Assembly (NCBI GenBank): GCA_017561715.1
Contig: JAFZBN010000019.1
Location: forward strand, 1 to 64,000
Length of the DNA stretch: 64,000 nucleotides
Direction: 5' to 3'
Source: Clostridiales bacterium
GTDB taxonomy: Bacteria > Bacillota > Clostridia > Saccharofermentanales > Saccharofermentanaceae
A model generated the notes under the pieces. It had not been told where the DNA came from. It did not search any database and saw only the letters and a program-made list of their open reading frames with translations. Below, piece by piece: positions 1-8,443 of the stretch; the stretch's first letter is position 1, and the number at the start of each line of letters is the position of its first letter. The position numbers and the translations under genes are program-made.

Positions 1-1
1 C

Positions 2-514
2 TACCAGGGTCGTGAGAAGCTCAACTCCGCTAAGGAAGAGATCGCTGCTATCACAAACCAGAAGATGAAGAAGGGTTCCCTCAAGGACGTTATCGTTGGT
101 GCTGACGTATTCATCGGTGTTTCCGCTCCGGGCGTACTCACTTCTGAGATGGTAGCTACAATGGCTAAGGATCCGATCGTATTTGCTTGCGCTAACCCTG
201 TACCGGAGATCCTGCCGGATGAGGCTAAGAAGGCCGGTGTTGCTGTTATGGCTACAGGTCGTTCTGACTTCCCGAACCAGGTTAACAACGTACTCGCTTT
301 CCCGGGTATCTTCCGTGGTGCTCTTGATGTTCGTGCTTCTGACATCAACGATGAGATGAAGATCGCTGCTGCAAACGCTATCGCAGGTGTTGTTTCCGAT
401 GAGGAACTCAATCCTGAGTACATCCTCCCGGATGCTTTCGATCCGCGTGTTGGTAAGGCTGTTGCTGCTGCAGTTGCTGAGGCTGCAAGAAAGAGCGGCG
501 TAGCACGTATCTGA
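2..514 (+). CDS. Malic enzyme (NAD(P)-dependent, decarboxylating), C-terminal part
   Basis: The 5' end lies outside the window; about 170 C-terminal residues are present, open in frame from base 2. They match the NAD-binding domain of malic enzymes, which oxidatively decarboxylate malate to pyruvate: a VIVGADVFIGVSAPGVLT segment, then FACANPVPEILPDEA and a TGRSDFPNQVNNVLAFPGIF segment typical of the family, ending in the usual helical tail. Codon choice is strongly biased (many gct, aag, ctc), as in groEL here, which suggests high expression. A hairpin follows the stop. The cofactor (NAD or NADP) cannot be judged from this fragment. Confidence 0.93.
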   Translation, partial: YQGREKLNSAKEEIAAITNQKMKKGSLKDVIVGADVFIGVSAPGVLTSEMVATMAKDPIVFACANPVPEILPDEAKKAGVAVMATGRSDFPNQVNNVLAFPGIFRGALDVRASDINDEMKIAAANAIAGVVSDEELNPEYILPDAFDPRVGKAVAAAVAEAARKSGVARI

Positions 515-533
515 ATTAACTGAACCTTTTATG

Positions 534-567
534 GAGATGGGTTGCCTGAATACAGGCGACCCATCTC
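534..567 (+). terminator. Intrinsic terminator after the malic enzyme gene
   Basis: A 15-bp stem (GAGATGGGT and TGCCTG arms, one G-T pair) closes on an AATA loop. The downstream T-run is short and interrupted (TTCGTATTT), so termination may be less than complete. Confidence 0.7.
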
Positions 568-612
568 TTCGTATTTATACGAACGGTAGATATTCCTTAA
601 AGTATCTGTTTA

Positions 613-641
613 CTTACATTTGCCGTTTGTTGTGGTAGAAT
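613..641 (+). promoter_or_regulatory. Putative promoter of the lrp-aminotransferase-prfB run
   Basis: CTTACA (-35, 613-618) and TAGAAT (-10, 636-641) are separated by 17 bases and lie 33 bases before the Lrp start codon. Confidence 0.5.
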
Positions 642-674
642 AGCAGAAGTGATTTTCACTTGGAGGTAATAACA

Positions 675-1163
675 ATGCTGAATCGAATCGAATTATTGCA
701 GATCATTGAACATAATGCTCGTATCTCGGTAAGTGAGCTTGCCGTTATGCTGGGTTGTTCCGAGGCCGAAGTTACTTCTGAGCTGGAAAACTGTAAGAAA
801 GAAAACGTCATTTTAGGCTATAACACCATGATCAACTGGGAAAAGACCGAAAGAGAGCCGGTCACGGCACTGATCGAGGTCCGTATCACACCTCAGAGAA
901 ATCAAGGTTTTGATAAGATCGCCAATCAGCTTTACCGCTATCCGCAGGTTTCTTCCTGCTATCTTATGTCAGGCGGATTCGATCTTATGTTGATCATTGA
1001 AGACTCTACGATGCGTGAAGTTGCCGGCTTTATCTCCGATAAAGTCGCGCCGCTTGAAGGTGTTCTTTCTACATCGACTCATTTCATTCTGAAAAAATAC
1101 AAGAGCAACGGTACGCTCTTTACCCAGAAGCCTGCCGATGACCGTGAAGCCATCGTCTTATAA
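675..1163 (+). CDS. Lrp/AsnC family transcriptional regulator
   Basis: A 162-residue protein of normal length for the family. Residues about 1-50 form the winged HTH that begins with RIELLQIIEHNARISVSELA; residues about 65-145 form the RAM ligand-binding domain (ALIEVRITPQ, then SGGFDLMLIIE). I chose the ATG at 675 because TGGAGG sits 8 bases before it; a TTG further upstream would overlap that site. It lies 38 bases before an aminotransferase gene, a pairing often seen in Clostridia, so it probably controls that gene in response to an amino acid. The effector is unknown. Confidence 0.9.
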   Translation: MLNRIELLQIIEHNARISVSELAVMLGCSEAEVTSELENCKKENVILGYNTMINWEKTEREPVTALIEVRITPQRNQGFDKIANQLYRYPQVSSCYLMSGGFDLMLIIEDSTMREVAGFISDKVAPLEGVLSTSTHFILKKYKSNGTLFTQKPADDREAIVL

Positions 1164-1201
1164 CGATAAGCAGGATCCGGTCAAAGGGGGAAGAGAAGTA
1201 A

Positions 1202-2395
1202 ATGGATATCGATTATCAGAGTAAAGTTTCAAAAGTGGTCAACGGCATCGCTCCTTCAGCGATCCGCCGTTTCTTTGATCTGGCCAACGAGATGAAAGGA
1301 GAGGTCATCTCTCTTTCCATCGGTGAACCGGACTTTGTCACTCCCTGGAGCATCCGTGAGGCAGGCATTTTCTCTTTGGAAGACGGCTGCACACACTATT
1401 CGCCGAATCAGGGATATATCGAAGTAAGAAAGGCGATCTCCGAATATCTGGGAAGGCGCTTTTCGCTTAAGTATGATCCGAAAACACAGCTGCTCGTTAC
1501 CGTCGGCGGCAGTGAGGCGCTCGACCTGATCGCCCGCGCGCTGATCGATCCGGGCGATGAGGTCATCATCCTCGAACCCTGCTTTGTTGCTTATAAGGCA
1601 ACGGTTACGCTGGCTCACGGCGTGCCGGTCATTATCGAGACTAAAGAAGAAGATAACTATAAGCTGACGCCGGAAGCTCTTGAGGCGGCGATCACGGATA
1701 AGACGAAGTACATCATCCTCGGTTATCCGGGAAATCCGACCGGCGCGACAATGTCATATGAGGATCTTTCAAAGATCAAGGATGTTCTTCTTCGTCACCC
1801 GGATGTGTTTGTCGTATCGGATGAGCTTTATGCGGAACTCAGCTACACAGGCAAGAACCCTGCTTCGATCGCAAACTTCCCGGAACTTTATGACAGAACG
1901 ATCGTCGTAAACGGTTTTTCCAAGTCATTTGCGATGACAGGATGGCGTATCGGTTACATGGCCGGACCTGCACCGCTTATCGCGGCGATGAATAAAGTAC
2001 ATCAGTACTGCATCATGAGTTCACCGACAACAGCACAGTACGCTGTCATCGAGGCTTGCAGAAACGGTGATAAAGAAGTAGAAGAGATGAGAAGCGAGTA
2101 TAACCGCAGAAGAAGAGTCATTGTCAACGGACTTAGAGAAGCGGGACTTACATGCTTTGAACCGACAGGTGCTTTCTATGCTTTCCCGAGCATCGAAGGT
2201 CTGGGACTTACATCGGAACAGTTCTGCGAACGTTTCCTCATGGAAAAGAAGGTCGCGATCGTTCCAGGCAATGCTTTCGGAAAATGTGGTGAGGGCCATG
2301 TAAGGATCAGTTACGCAGCATCTCTGGAGAATATTCAGGAAGCTATGAAGAGATTGAAAGAGTTCGTTTCCGAACTGAAAGATGGGAGTAAGTAA
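1202..2395 (+). CDS. Class I/II PLP-dependent aminotransferase
   Basis: A 397-residue fold-type I aminotransferase of the aspartate aminotransferase superfamily. Visible landmarks are SIGEPDF near residue 40, GYPGNPTGA near 176, SDELYAEL near 206, the PLP-binding lysine K241 in NGFSKSFAMTGWRIGY, and a C-terminal GHVRISYA arginine that binds the substrate carboxylate. A GGGGGAAGAG ribosome site precedes the start. The preceding Lrp-type gene suggests an amino-acid role; the substrate (aspartate, alanine or aromatic) cannot be fixed from sequence. The stop is 2 bases before prfB. Confidence 0.92.
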   Translation: MDIDYQSKVSKVVNGIAPSAIRRFFDLANEMKGEVISLSIGEPDFVTPWSIREAGIFSLEDGCTHYSPNQGYIEVRKAISEYLGRRFSLKYDPKTQLLVTVGGSEALDLIARALIDPGDEVIILEPCFVAYKATVTLAHGVPVIIETKEEDNYKLTPEALEAAITDKTKYIILGYPGNPTGATMSYEDLSKIKDVLLRHPDVFVVSDELYAELSYTGKNPASIANFPELYDRTIVVNGFSKSFAMTGWRIGYMAGPAPLIAAMNKVHQYCIMSSPTTAQYAVIEACRNGDKEVEEMRSEYNRRRRVIVNGLREAGLTCFEPTGAFYAFPSIEGLGLTSEQFCERFLMEKKVAIVPGNAFGKCGEGHVRISYAASLENIQEAMKRLKEFVSELKDGSK

Positions 2396-2397
2396 TA

Positions 2398-3507
2398 ATG
2401 CTTGAATTCGACAATTTGCGTCTGGAACTGGAAGGATATGAAGAGAAGATCGAGCTTCTTCGCGATGCCCTGCATATTAAGCAGGTAAGCGATCAGGTCT
2501 CCGAACTTGAGGCAAGATCCCAGGAGCCGGACTACTGGAACGATGTAGAACGTGCCCAGAAAGAACAGACGAAGATGAAAAGACTTCAAAAGCGCATCAA
2601 GTCTTTTGAGGATCTGGCATCATCCCGTGAGGATCTTCTGGTTCTCTGTGAACTGGGAAACGAAGCGGAAGATACCGACGTTCTTGAAGAAGCCACAGAA
2701 GGCGTAAAGCACTTCACGGCATCTTATGAGAAGATGCGTCTGGAGACACTTCTTACGGGCGAATATGATAAGAATAACGCGATCCTGACATTGCATGCCG
2801 GTGCCGGCGGAACAGAAGCGCAGGACTGGGTAAGTATGCTTTACAGAATGTATACGCACTGGGCACAGGATCATGATTTCGAGATCAAGGAACTTGAGTA
2901 CCTGGACGGTGATGAGGCCGGTATCAAGAGCGTATCCATGATGATCACAGGTGAGAACGCTTATGGTTTCTTAAGATCTGAGATCGGCGTTCATCGTCTT
3001 GTGCGAATCTCACCATTTGATTCATCTGCGAGAAGACATACATCGTTCGCATCCTGCGAAGTTATGCCGGAACTTGATGATTCCATTGATATTAAGATCG
3101 ATATGGCCGATGTCCGTGTAGATACTTATCGTGCAACCGGTAAAGGTGGTCAGCACGTTAACCGTACCGACTCTGCCGTTCGTCTTACCCATATTCCGAC
3201 AGGTTGTGTTGTTGCTTGCCAGGCAGAGCGATCCCAGCTGCAGAACAAAGAAACGGCGATGAGTATGTTGAAAGCAAAACTCTATGCTCTCGCTATGGCG
3301 GCACATATGGAGAAGATCGAGGACCTCAAGGGCGTGCAGATGGACATCGCCTGGGGCAGCCAGATCCGTTCTTATGTTTTCTGTCCGTACACACTGGTCA
3401 AAGATCATCGTACAGGTTATGAAGAAGTGAACGTAGATGCCGTTATGAACGGTAATCTCGACGGTTTCATCAACGCTTTCCTTTCCGGAATGACGATCGA
3501 GAAGTAA
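2398..3507 (+). CDS. prfB: Peptide chain release factor 2
   Basis: A 369-residue class I release factor that recognises UGA/UAA and triggers peptide release at the ribosome. The RF2 tripeptide SPF is at residues 205-207 and the catalytic GGQ loop at 250-252 (GKGGQHVNRTDSAVRLTH). The reading frame is uninterrupted: the autoregulatory in-frame UGA and +1 frameshift found near codon 25 of many bacterial prfB genes are absent; the corresponding stretch reads through DALHIKQVSDQVSELE. It starts 2 bases after the aminotransferase stop and ends at a bidirectional terminator. Confidence 0.97.
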   Translation: MLEFDNLRLELEGYEEKIELLRDALHIKQVSDQVSELEARSQEPDYWNDVERAQKEQTKMKRLQKRIKSFEDLASSREDLLVLCELGNEAEDTDVLEEATEGVKHFTASYEKMRLETLLTGEYDKNNAILTLHAGAGGTEAQDWVSMLYRMYTHWAQDHDFEIKELEYLDGDEAGIKSVSMMITGENAYGFLRSEIGVHRLVRISPFDSSARRHTSFASCEVMPELDDSIDIKIDMADVRVDTYRATGKGGQHVNRTDSAVRLTHIPTGCVVACQAERSQLQNKETAMSMLKAKLYALAMAAHMEKIEDLKGVQMDIAWGSQIRSYVFCPYTLVKDHRTGYEEVNVDAVMNGNLDGFINAFLSGMTIEK

Positions 3508-3529
3508 TACGAATATAAAATGTCAAATG

Positions 3530-3562
3530 AAAAGGAGCTGTCTCATTGAGGCAGCTCCTTTT
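3530..3562. terminator. Bidirectional terminator between prfB and the convergent gene
   Basis: AAAGGAGCTG pairs with CAGCTCCTTT, extended inward by TCT/AGG, giving a stem flanked by A-rich sequence on the left and TTTT on the right. It can serve both prfB and the minus-strand gene ending at 3581. Confidence 0.85.
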
Positions 3563-3580
3563 GTGTTGGATCAGTTTTGA

Positions 3581-6532
3581 TCACTTCAGATACTGTACGA
3601 GGAAGTTCTTGATCTTGAAAGATCCGATGGACTTATCACCCTCGGCAGTGATCGAAGCGACGATCGTATCGCCTTTTTCAAGTGCTTCATCACTGTTCGG
3701 ATAGAGGTAGAAAGTGTTCTTGCTTCCTTCCTTGGCAACAACGGTGAAGTTTGTGCACTCGATACTGGTGATCGTTGCGGATGTTTCAGAGAACGTGATC
3801 GTTACATACTCGAGAGAAGCGTTCAGAGAAGAAGTAGTTTTCGAACTGTTGGTGAACTTGATATCGAAAGAACACTTCTTACCGGAAGCTTTAGCGTTTG
3901 TGATCTTTGTATTAAACGAGGTCTTCTTGAACTCGGAAGGAGCAACAGTCGTTTTAGGCTCTGTTGTGGTCGGAGCCTCGGTCGTCGTTGTCGGTGCTTC
4001 CGTGGTCGTTGTAGTAGGTTCTTCCGTTGTGGTAGTCGTCGGCTCCTCGGTAGTAGTCGTTGTCGGCTCTTCTGTTGTCGTCGTTGTCGGTTCTTCGGAA
4101 GTGGTTGTCACGTCTTCAGAAGTCTTCTCGGTCTCGTCGTCGGAAGAAACCGTAATGACCTTTGTTTCCTTGCTCTCTGTTTCCTTTTCCGTTTCTTTAT
4201 AAGTCGTTGCTTCGGAATTGTCTTTACCGGAAGAGAATACCTTACCGAGCTCGAAGTACTGCCATGCGAAAATGAGACCGCCAAGACAGATGAGCGCGGC
4301 ACAGATACAGATGATCGGCTTTATGATGCTACGCTTTTTCTCTGTGGCGTGCTCCTGCTGTTCGACAGGAGTAATAGAGCCGCGCTGAGATGCGACATTG
4401 TAAGAAGTATTACGCTGAGACTTGGCAAGCTGAGCACTTGAACTCATCTCCGGTCTTGCTACAGGACGATTGATCGTGCCGCCCGGTCTCTGTGTGTTGC
4501 GAGGCGCTGCTTGAGTATCCGCGGCTTCGGCGTTTGTGTGTGTCTCCGCTTTGTTGCCCAGGGAAGAACCCGGACGCAGGCCGGAAGATGCACTCTTGGT
4601 CTGCTCGGCTGCTGCAGCTGCAGTTGCTGCTGCGGCCGCTGCTTTTTCTTTTTCGATCTTGTTCTGTTCGATCTCTTTCATGGCAGCCTGATGGAATTCA
4701 TTCTCATCGCCGTCTCCAAAGAGAAGGTGATTCTTAGAACCGTTGGCCGGTTTTGCGGCATTGTGCTCTTCGTTTGCAGCCAGGCGCTTTGCGTTTACCG
4801 GACTTGCATAGACGCTGTCGATCGGATCCAGATTAGCAGATGCGATCGAAACATGAGGATGAACCTCAGGCGCAGAGTATGTCACCGGAGCGCTTTCGGA
4901 AGAGTCGCTTTCCGTATTATAGATCGACTCGTAATCCTCAGCCGTATCTGCGGATGGATCATCGATCGGAGCAGTGTCGTAGATGGAAGAAGTGTCAGCT
5001 TCGGCAGTTTCCGGTTCAGAAACAGGAGCTGCTTCAGAAACAGTTTCGCTGACAGGCTCTTCGACAGCAGATTCTTCAACGACATCTTCAGCTTCGGATA
5101 CTTCCTCAGCCTCGGAAATCGTATCGGCTTCATCTTCGGGTTCGATCATGGATGCTACATTGATAATCGGAGAGGCCTCCAGAACGGAAATATCATCTTC
5201 GGATGTCTCCGGCGGTTCGACCTCGTTTCTGGCAAATGCAGGAACTTCGTCGATCATGGAAGCTGCTTCAGTCTCAGAAACAGCAGAAGCAGGAAGCTGT
5301 TCCTCGGCGATCTCCTCGACCTGCTCCGCAACAGCCTCAGGCTCTTCGGAAACTGTTTCCTCAACAACTTCTTCGACAGTTTCTTCAGCGGTCTCTACAG
5401 TATCTTCAACTGCTTCAGCAGTAGTTTCTTCTACGGCCTCAACTGCATTTTCAACTGTTTCGGCAGCAGCTTCTTCAACGGACTCGATTGTTTCGGCAGC
5501 AGTTTCCTCGACCTCGGAGACAGTCTCTTCGACAGAAACTTCGGCGGCTTCGACCTGTTCGGAAACAGCTTCTTCAGCTACAGAAGCTTCAGCAACGGCT
5601 TCCTCAACAACTGTCTGCTCGGATTCCGCAACGGAATCAAAACGGGGCATTCCTGCAGGCGTTTCTACTTCGATGCTCGGGAATACCGCGGGCTGAACAG
5701 CAGAAACAGCCTCAGCAGAAGACTCGACAGCAGGTTCTTCATTGACTTGCGGTTCAGGGATCTGTTCGATTGCCTCGGCGGCAACAGGTTCTTCAACAAC
5801 GGGTTCCTCAACCAAAGGTTCTTCAACGACAGGTTCCTCAACCACAGGTTCTTCAACGACAGGTTCAGCTGCAGCGACCGGTTCCGGTGCTGCCGGAGCT
5901 TCTTCCTTAGGTTCTTCCTGCTGTACAGCAGGTTTGAAAGCTGCAAACGGCTGGAAAGGAGAGAAGTTTTCACTTCCCAACTCGGCTTCGATCTCATCTT
6001 CAAGAGAATTATCAACCTCATATTTCGGTTTCTTGCTCCAATAATCCTCTTTAGCGTACATTGTGTCCAGCATGGACGGTTTAGCTGTCGGATCCGGAGC
6101 GTTAAATCCGTATTTCGGACCGGAGAAAGAAGATCTGTCTTCCGGTTCAGGAGTCGGTTCCGCAAACTCGTCTGCACTCGCGGTCGGATCTGTGATCATT
6201 TCGTCTGAAAGGAAAGGATCGAGAAGATCCTCATCCGACATGGATGCATCCATGTCATTTTGTTCACGCAGCGCGTCAGATACATTCTGCGCCGGATCGT
6301 TAGCTTTGAAAGAAAGGAAAAGAGGACGTTTTACCTGATCGTCAGGATCGAGCGACTCTTCATCGTCAGATCTGTGCATATAAATACGATCTTCCGGAAG
6401 GGAATCTCCTCCGTTTGATCTTCTGAATGTACCGAAAACGGACGGCGTCTGGGAATCGTCGAATTCCTCCTCAGGGGCATGCAAAAGATGCTCTCTCTCG
6501 TTTTTTCCGTCATTTTCATGTTCACGAAGCAT
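3581..6532 (-). CDS. Very acidic repetitive single-pass membrane protein, function unknown
   Basis: A 983-residue protein I do not recognise. Residues 1 to about 730 are hydrophilic, rich in Glu, Ala, Val, Pro and Ser, with EEPVVEEP repeats near 222-250 and heptad-like EAVEETVAEAVE runs near 310-410. A basic stretch (KKRSIIK) leads into one membrane helix at about 735-758 (IICICAALICLGGLIFAW). The Thr/Glu/Pro linker near 807-857 (EEPTTTTT units) is followed by a C-terminal domain of about 120 residues rich in beta-type sequence (FDIKFTNSSKTT). The positive-inside rule suggests a cytoplasmic acidic N-part and an external C-domain. CGGAGGAA precedes the ATG. Sequences of this kind recur in Clostridia as envelope or scaffold proteins; that role is inference. 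Confidence 0.75.
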   Translation of the reverse strand: MLREHENDGKNEREHLLHAPEEEFDDSQTPSVFGTFRRSNGGDSLPEDRIYMHRSDDEESLDPDDQVKRPLFLSFKANDPAQNVSDALREQNDMDASMSDEDLLDPFLSDEMITDPTASADEFAEPTPEPEDRSSFSGPKYGFNAPDPTAKPSMLDTMYAKEDYWSKKPKYEVDNSLEDEIEAELGSENFSPFQPFAAFKPAVQQEEPKEEAPAAPEPVAAAEPVVEEPVVEEPVVEEPLVEEPVVEEPVAAEAIEQIPEPQVNEEPAVESSAEAVSAVQPAVFPSIEVETPAGMPRFDSVAESEQTVVEEAVAEASVAEEAVSEQVEAAEVSVEETVSEVEETAAETIESVEEAAAETVENAVEAVEETTAEAVEDTVETAEETVEEVVEETVSEEPEAVAEQVEEIAEEQLPASAVSETEAASMIDEVPAFARNEVEPPETSEDDISVLEASPIINVASMIEPEDEADTISEAEEVSEAEDVVEESAVEEPVSETVSEAAPVSEPETAEADTSSIYDTAPIDDPSADTAEDYESIYNTESDSSESAPVTYSAPEVHPHVSIASANLDPIDSVYASPVNAKRLAANEEHNAAKPANGSKNHLLFGDGDENEFHQAAMKEIEQNKIEKEKAAAAAATAAAAAEQTKSASSGLRPGSSLGNKAETHTNAEAADTQAAPRNTQRPGGTINRPVARPEMSSSAQLAKSQRNTSYNVASQRGSITPVEQQEHATEKKRSIIKPIICICAALICLGGLIFAWQYFELGKVFSSGKDNSEATTYKETEKETESKETKVITVSSDDETEKTSEDVTTTSEEPTTTTTEEPTTTTTEEPTTTTTEEPTTTTTEAPTTTTEAPTTTEPKTTVAPSEFKKTSFNTKITNAKASGKKCSFDIKFTNSSKTTSSLNASLEYVTITFSETSATITSIECTNFTVVAKEGSKNTFYLYPNSDEALEKGDTIVASITAEGDKSIGSFKIKNFLVQYLK
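4017..4096 (-). repeat. 24-base tandem repeat coding EEPTTTTT
   Basis: Three full 24-base units begin at 4017, 4041 and 4065, with part of a fourth. They encode the Thr-rich linker outside the membrane helix. Third-codon positions differ between units while the protein repeat is exact. Confidence 0.85.
5786..5866 (-). repeat. 30-base tandem repeat coding (VVEEPVVEEP)
   Basis: Two full 30-base units begin at 5786 and 5816 and a partial third at 5846, nearly identical at the DNA level. They encode the EEPVV tract in the acidic region, a likely site of copy-number change. Confidence 0.85.
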
Positions 6533-6571
6533 GTGCTATTCCTCCGAAGTTGAATAATGTAACTCTTATAT

Positions 6572-6600
6572 ATCTTATTTCAAATACGAAAAATCCGCAA
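6572..6600 (-). promoter_or_regulatory. Putative promoter of the acidic membrane protein gene
   Basis: On the minus strand TTGCGG and TAAGAT are 17 bases apart, about 40 bases before the start codon. Both boxes match the consensus only partly. Confidence 0.35.
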
Positions 6601-6732
6601 CAAAAAACAACAAAAGTTGATAGTATTTTCTTCCGTTTTGTGGTCAAAAAGTCGAAGAATAAGAGCAATTGTCGAAATCGTATTTGATTTTTCGTCCTAT
6701 ACTTTCAACAAGGTGATCAGAAGGTGAATGAT

Positions 6733-7356
6733 ATGGATAAACGAAGGGCGTTTATAACTTTGATATTGGTGGGTCTGGGTATTGCTGCCTATGTTTTTTC
6801 GTCACTGAGATCGAAAAGAGAAACGATTGAGATCGAAATGACCGAAAGCGAGTTTCAGGATCCTTCGAAAACCGAGTCTTCAGACGATACGAAAGAGGAA
6901 GAACGTAGATTTCCCGTTTACATCTGCGGAGAAGTGAATGCTCCCGGCATCTATCAGATCGACGGATCGGCCTATCTTTATGAGATCATCGAAATGGCCG
7001 GCGGATTAACGGATCAGGCAGCTGTTTCAAACATAGACATGGTCTATCGTATAACGCAAGAAGAAAGCATTTGTATCCCGTCTGTCGAAGATATAAGTTC
7101 CGACACGGGAAACGAAAGTATATGCTTCCCGTCAAAAGAAGAGAGTGAACCAAACGAGAAGAACGGAAAGGTTAACATAAATACTGCTGATGAGAAGCAG
7201 CTTTCGTCCCTTTCCGGGATAGGCGAAAAGACTGCGCGAAAGATCATCGGTTACAGGGAAGAGAACGGACCTTTTGTGACTACGGAGGACCTGATGAAAG
7301 TTCCGGGGATAGGGGAGAGCAAATACGCGGCGGTCAAGGACAGTATCTGTGTATGA
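6733..7356 (+). CDS. ComEA-like membrane-anchored helix-hairpin-helix DNA-binding protein
   Basis: A 207-residue protein with one N-terminal membrane helix (about 6-24), an SLBB domain (about 60-115, starting FPVYICGEVNAPGIY), a linker and a ComEA helix-hairpin-helix region (about 145-207: VNINTADEKQLSSLSGIG, then VPGIGESKYAAVKDSI). ComEA proteins bind incoming double-stranded DNA at the outer face of the membrane during competence. I chose the ATG at 6733 because a GTG at 6724 lies inside the AAGGTG ribosome site. The channel gene comEC, which usually follows, is not here; two tRNA genes follow instead. Confidence 0.85.
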   Translation: MDKRRAFITLILVGLGIAAYVFSSLRSKRETIEIEMTESEFQDPSKTESSDDTKEEERRFPVYICGEVNAPGIYQIDGSAYLYEIIEMAGGLTDQAAVSNIDMVYRITQEESICIPSVEDISSDTGNESICFPSKEESEPNEKNGKVNINTADEKQLSSLSGIGEKTARKIIGYREENGPFVTTEDLMKVPGIGESKYAAVKDSICV

Positions 7357-7431
7357 AATGTGCATAAAATACTCGTTTTCATTAGTCTGAAGATTATACC
7401 GTCAGGACAATAAAATGGGGCAAAAAAGGGT

Positions 7432-7460
7432 TTGACAAATACATTCATCAATGTTAGTCT
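7432..7460 (+). promoter_or_regulatory. Putative promoter of the tRNA-Leu/tRNA-fMet pair
   Basis: A perfect TTGACA (7432-7437) and a weaker TAGTCT (7455-7460) are 17 bases apart and end 23 bases before tRNA-Leu. Confidence 0.6.
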
Positions 7461-7483
7461 TTATAGGCACTAAGGAATGACTT

Positions 7484-7570
7484 GCTCGTGTGGCGGAATA
7501 GGCAGACGCAACGGACTTAAAATCCGTCGGGGTAAAACCCGTACCGGTTCAAGTCCGGTCACGAGCACCA
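7484..7570 (+). tRNA. tRNA-Leu (anticodon UAA)
   Basis: The 7-bp acceptor GCTCGTG/CACGAGC closes an 87-base cloverleaf with A as discriminator and an encoded CCA. The anticodon loop reads CTTAAAA (anticodon TAA), the long variable arm GGGGTAAAACCC marks a class II tRNA, and the T-arm is CCGG-TTCAAGT-CCGG. Confidence 0.97.
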
Positions 7571-7588
7571 GACTTTTCTGATATACAT

Positions 7589-7665
7589 CGCGGAGTGGAG
7601 CAGTTGGTAGCTTGTCGGGCTCATAACCCGAAGGTCGCGAGGTTCGAGTCCCGCCTCCGCAACCA
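7589..7665 (+). tRNA. Initiator tRNA-fMet (anticodon CAU)
   Basis: The 77-base cloverleaf has anticodon loop CTCATAA. Two marks show it is the initiator: the first acceptor pair is a C-A mismatch (CGCGGAG against CTCCGCA), and the anticodon stem carries three consecutive G-C pairs (GGG/CCC). CCA is encoded. It sits 18 bases after tRNA-Leu and probably shares its transcript. Confidence 0.96.
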
Positions 7666-7671
7666 ATTAGG

Positions 7672-7703
7672 GGAGTTGTCGTAAGACAACTCCTTTTATT
7701 TTG
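7672..7703 (+). terminator. Terminator of the tRNA transcript
   Basis: GGAGTTGTC/GACAACTCC, a perfect 9-bp stem with a GTAA loop, followed by TTTTATTTT. Confidence 0.93.
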
Positions 7704-7728
7704 CAATTATTATACTTTGCGATATAAT
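7701..7728 (+). promoter_or_regulatory. Promoter of the sensor/MFS operon
   Basis: TTGCAA (7701-7706) and a perfect TATAAT (7723-7728) are 16 bases apart. The -35 box overlaps the tail of the tRNA terminator, so the operon starts immediately after it. Confidence 0.75.
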
Positions 7729-7759
7729 TATCGTGAATTTTTATGCGCGAGGTGACAGG

Positions 7760-8443
7760 ATGCCTGTTTCTGATAATAGTACAACAGCTTCTAATGCGGC
7801 CGGTAAAGTTGCGAAAATAGTGTTTCTTTCTCTGTTTGCATTGGTTCTGGTAGTTGTCTCGGTTTCTTTTGCCGTGCATCACATGCGCTTGGGTTTTGAA
7901 AAGGAGTTTCAGAGTACTCTGATCCGCCGTGTTCAAACTGACGCGGTCAATGCTGCTTCTGCCGTATCCGGTGAAGAGATCAAGGCCGATTCGGCCAAGG
8001 CCGCGCAGAAATACAGCGCTGTCCTTCCTTATATGTTGCTTGATACTAATGAAGATGATTATTCGACGCAGGCTTTCGGTCTTTATGAGTATACGAACGG
8101 TTCTCTGGCAATGATGACGGGAAATGATTCGGATCTTCTCATTGCCATGAAGATCCCCGTATCCGAGTGGATGACCACGGAAATGAAACCTTATGAGATG
8201 CGTGAAAAGAACGTTTATCATTATCTGGTTCCGATCCGGGATCAGGAAGGAAATGTATCCGCTCTTTTAGAGCTTTCCGCTCAGTCTCGTCCGATCAATG
8301 AAATGGGTAACCGTCTTGAATCGAAGATCCTTTCTACGGTCATCGTCGCAGTCATAATCGCGCTTATCGGATTCTCGCTGCAGTTTATTGCACCGCCGAT
8401 CCTTCGCCTGATCTCAAATAAGAATACGGAGGCGACTCTATGA
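7760..8443 (+). CDS. Small membrane protein with an extracytoplasmic sensor-like domain
   Basis: A 227-residue protein I cannot assign to a named family. It has an N-terminal membrane helix (about 18-40), an external region of about 150 residues (AFGLYEYTNGSLAMMTGND, then HYLVPIRDQEGNVSALLELS) that reads like a Cache/PAS-type sensor, and a second membrane helix (about 192-214, VIVAVIIALIGFSLQF) with a short cytoplasmic tail and no output domain. The ATG at 7760 follows GAGGTG by 5 bases; an in-frame GTG at 7733 has no such site. It overlaps the next gene by 4 bases, whose N-terminal part has the same layout, so the two probably work as partners. Confidence 0.65.
   Translation: MPVSDNSTTASNAAGKVAKIVFLSLFALVLVVVSVSFAVHHMRLGFEKEFQSTLIRRVQTDAVNAASAVSGEEIKADSAKAAQKYSAVLPYMLLDTNEDDYSTQAFGLYEYTNGSLAMMTGNDSDLLIAMKIPVSEWMTTEMKPYEMREKNVYHYLVPIRDQEGNVSALLELSAQSRPINEMGNRLESKILSTVIVAVIIALIGFSLQFIAPPILRLISNKNTEATL

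Noticed and set aside
4017..5866. CRISPR array
   Set aside because: The repeats are in frame, have no spacers and code for protein repeats.
4511..6208. A 565-codon plus-strand frame opposite the acidic membrane protein
   Set aside because: It is Phe/Arg/Ser-rich low-complexity sequence created by complementing Glu-rich repeats. The minus-strand frame has the ribosome site and a promoter.
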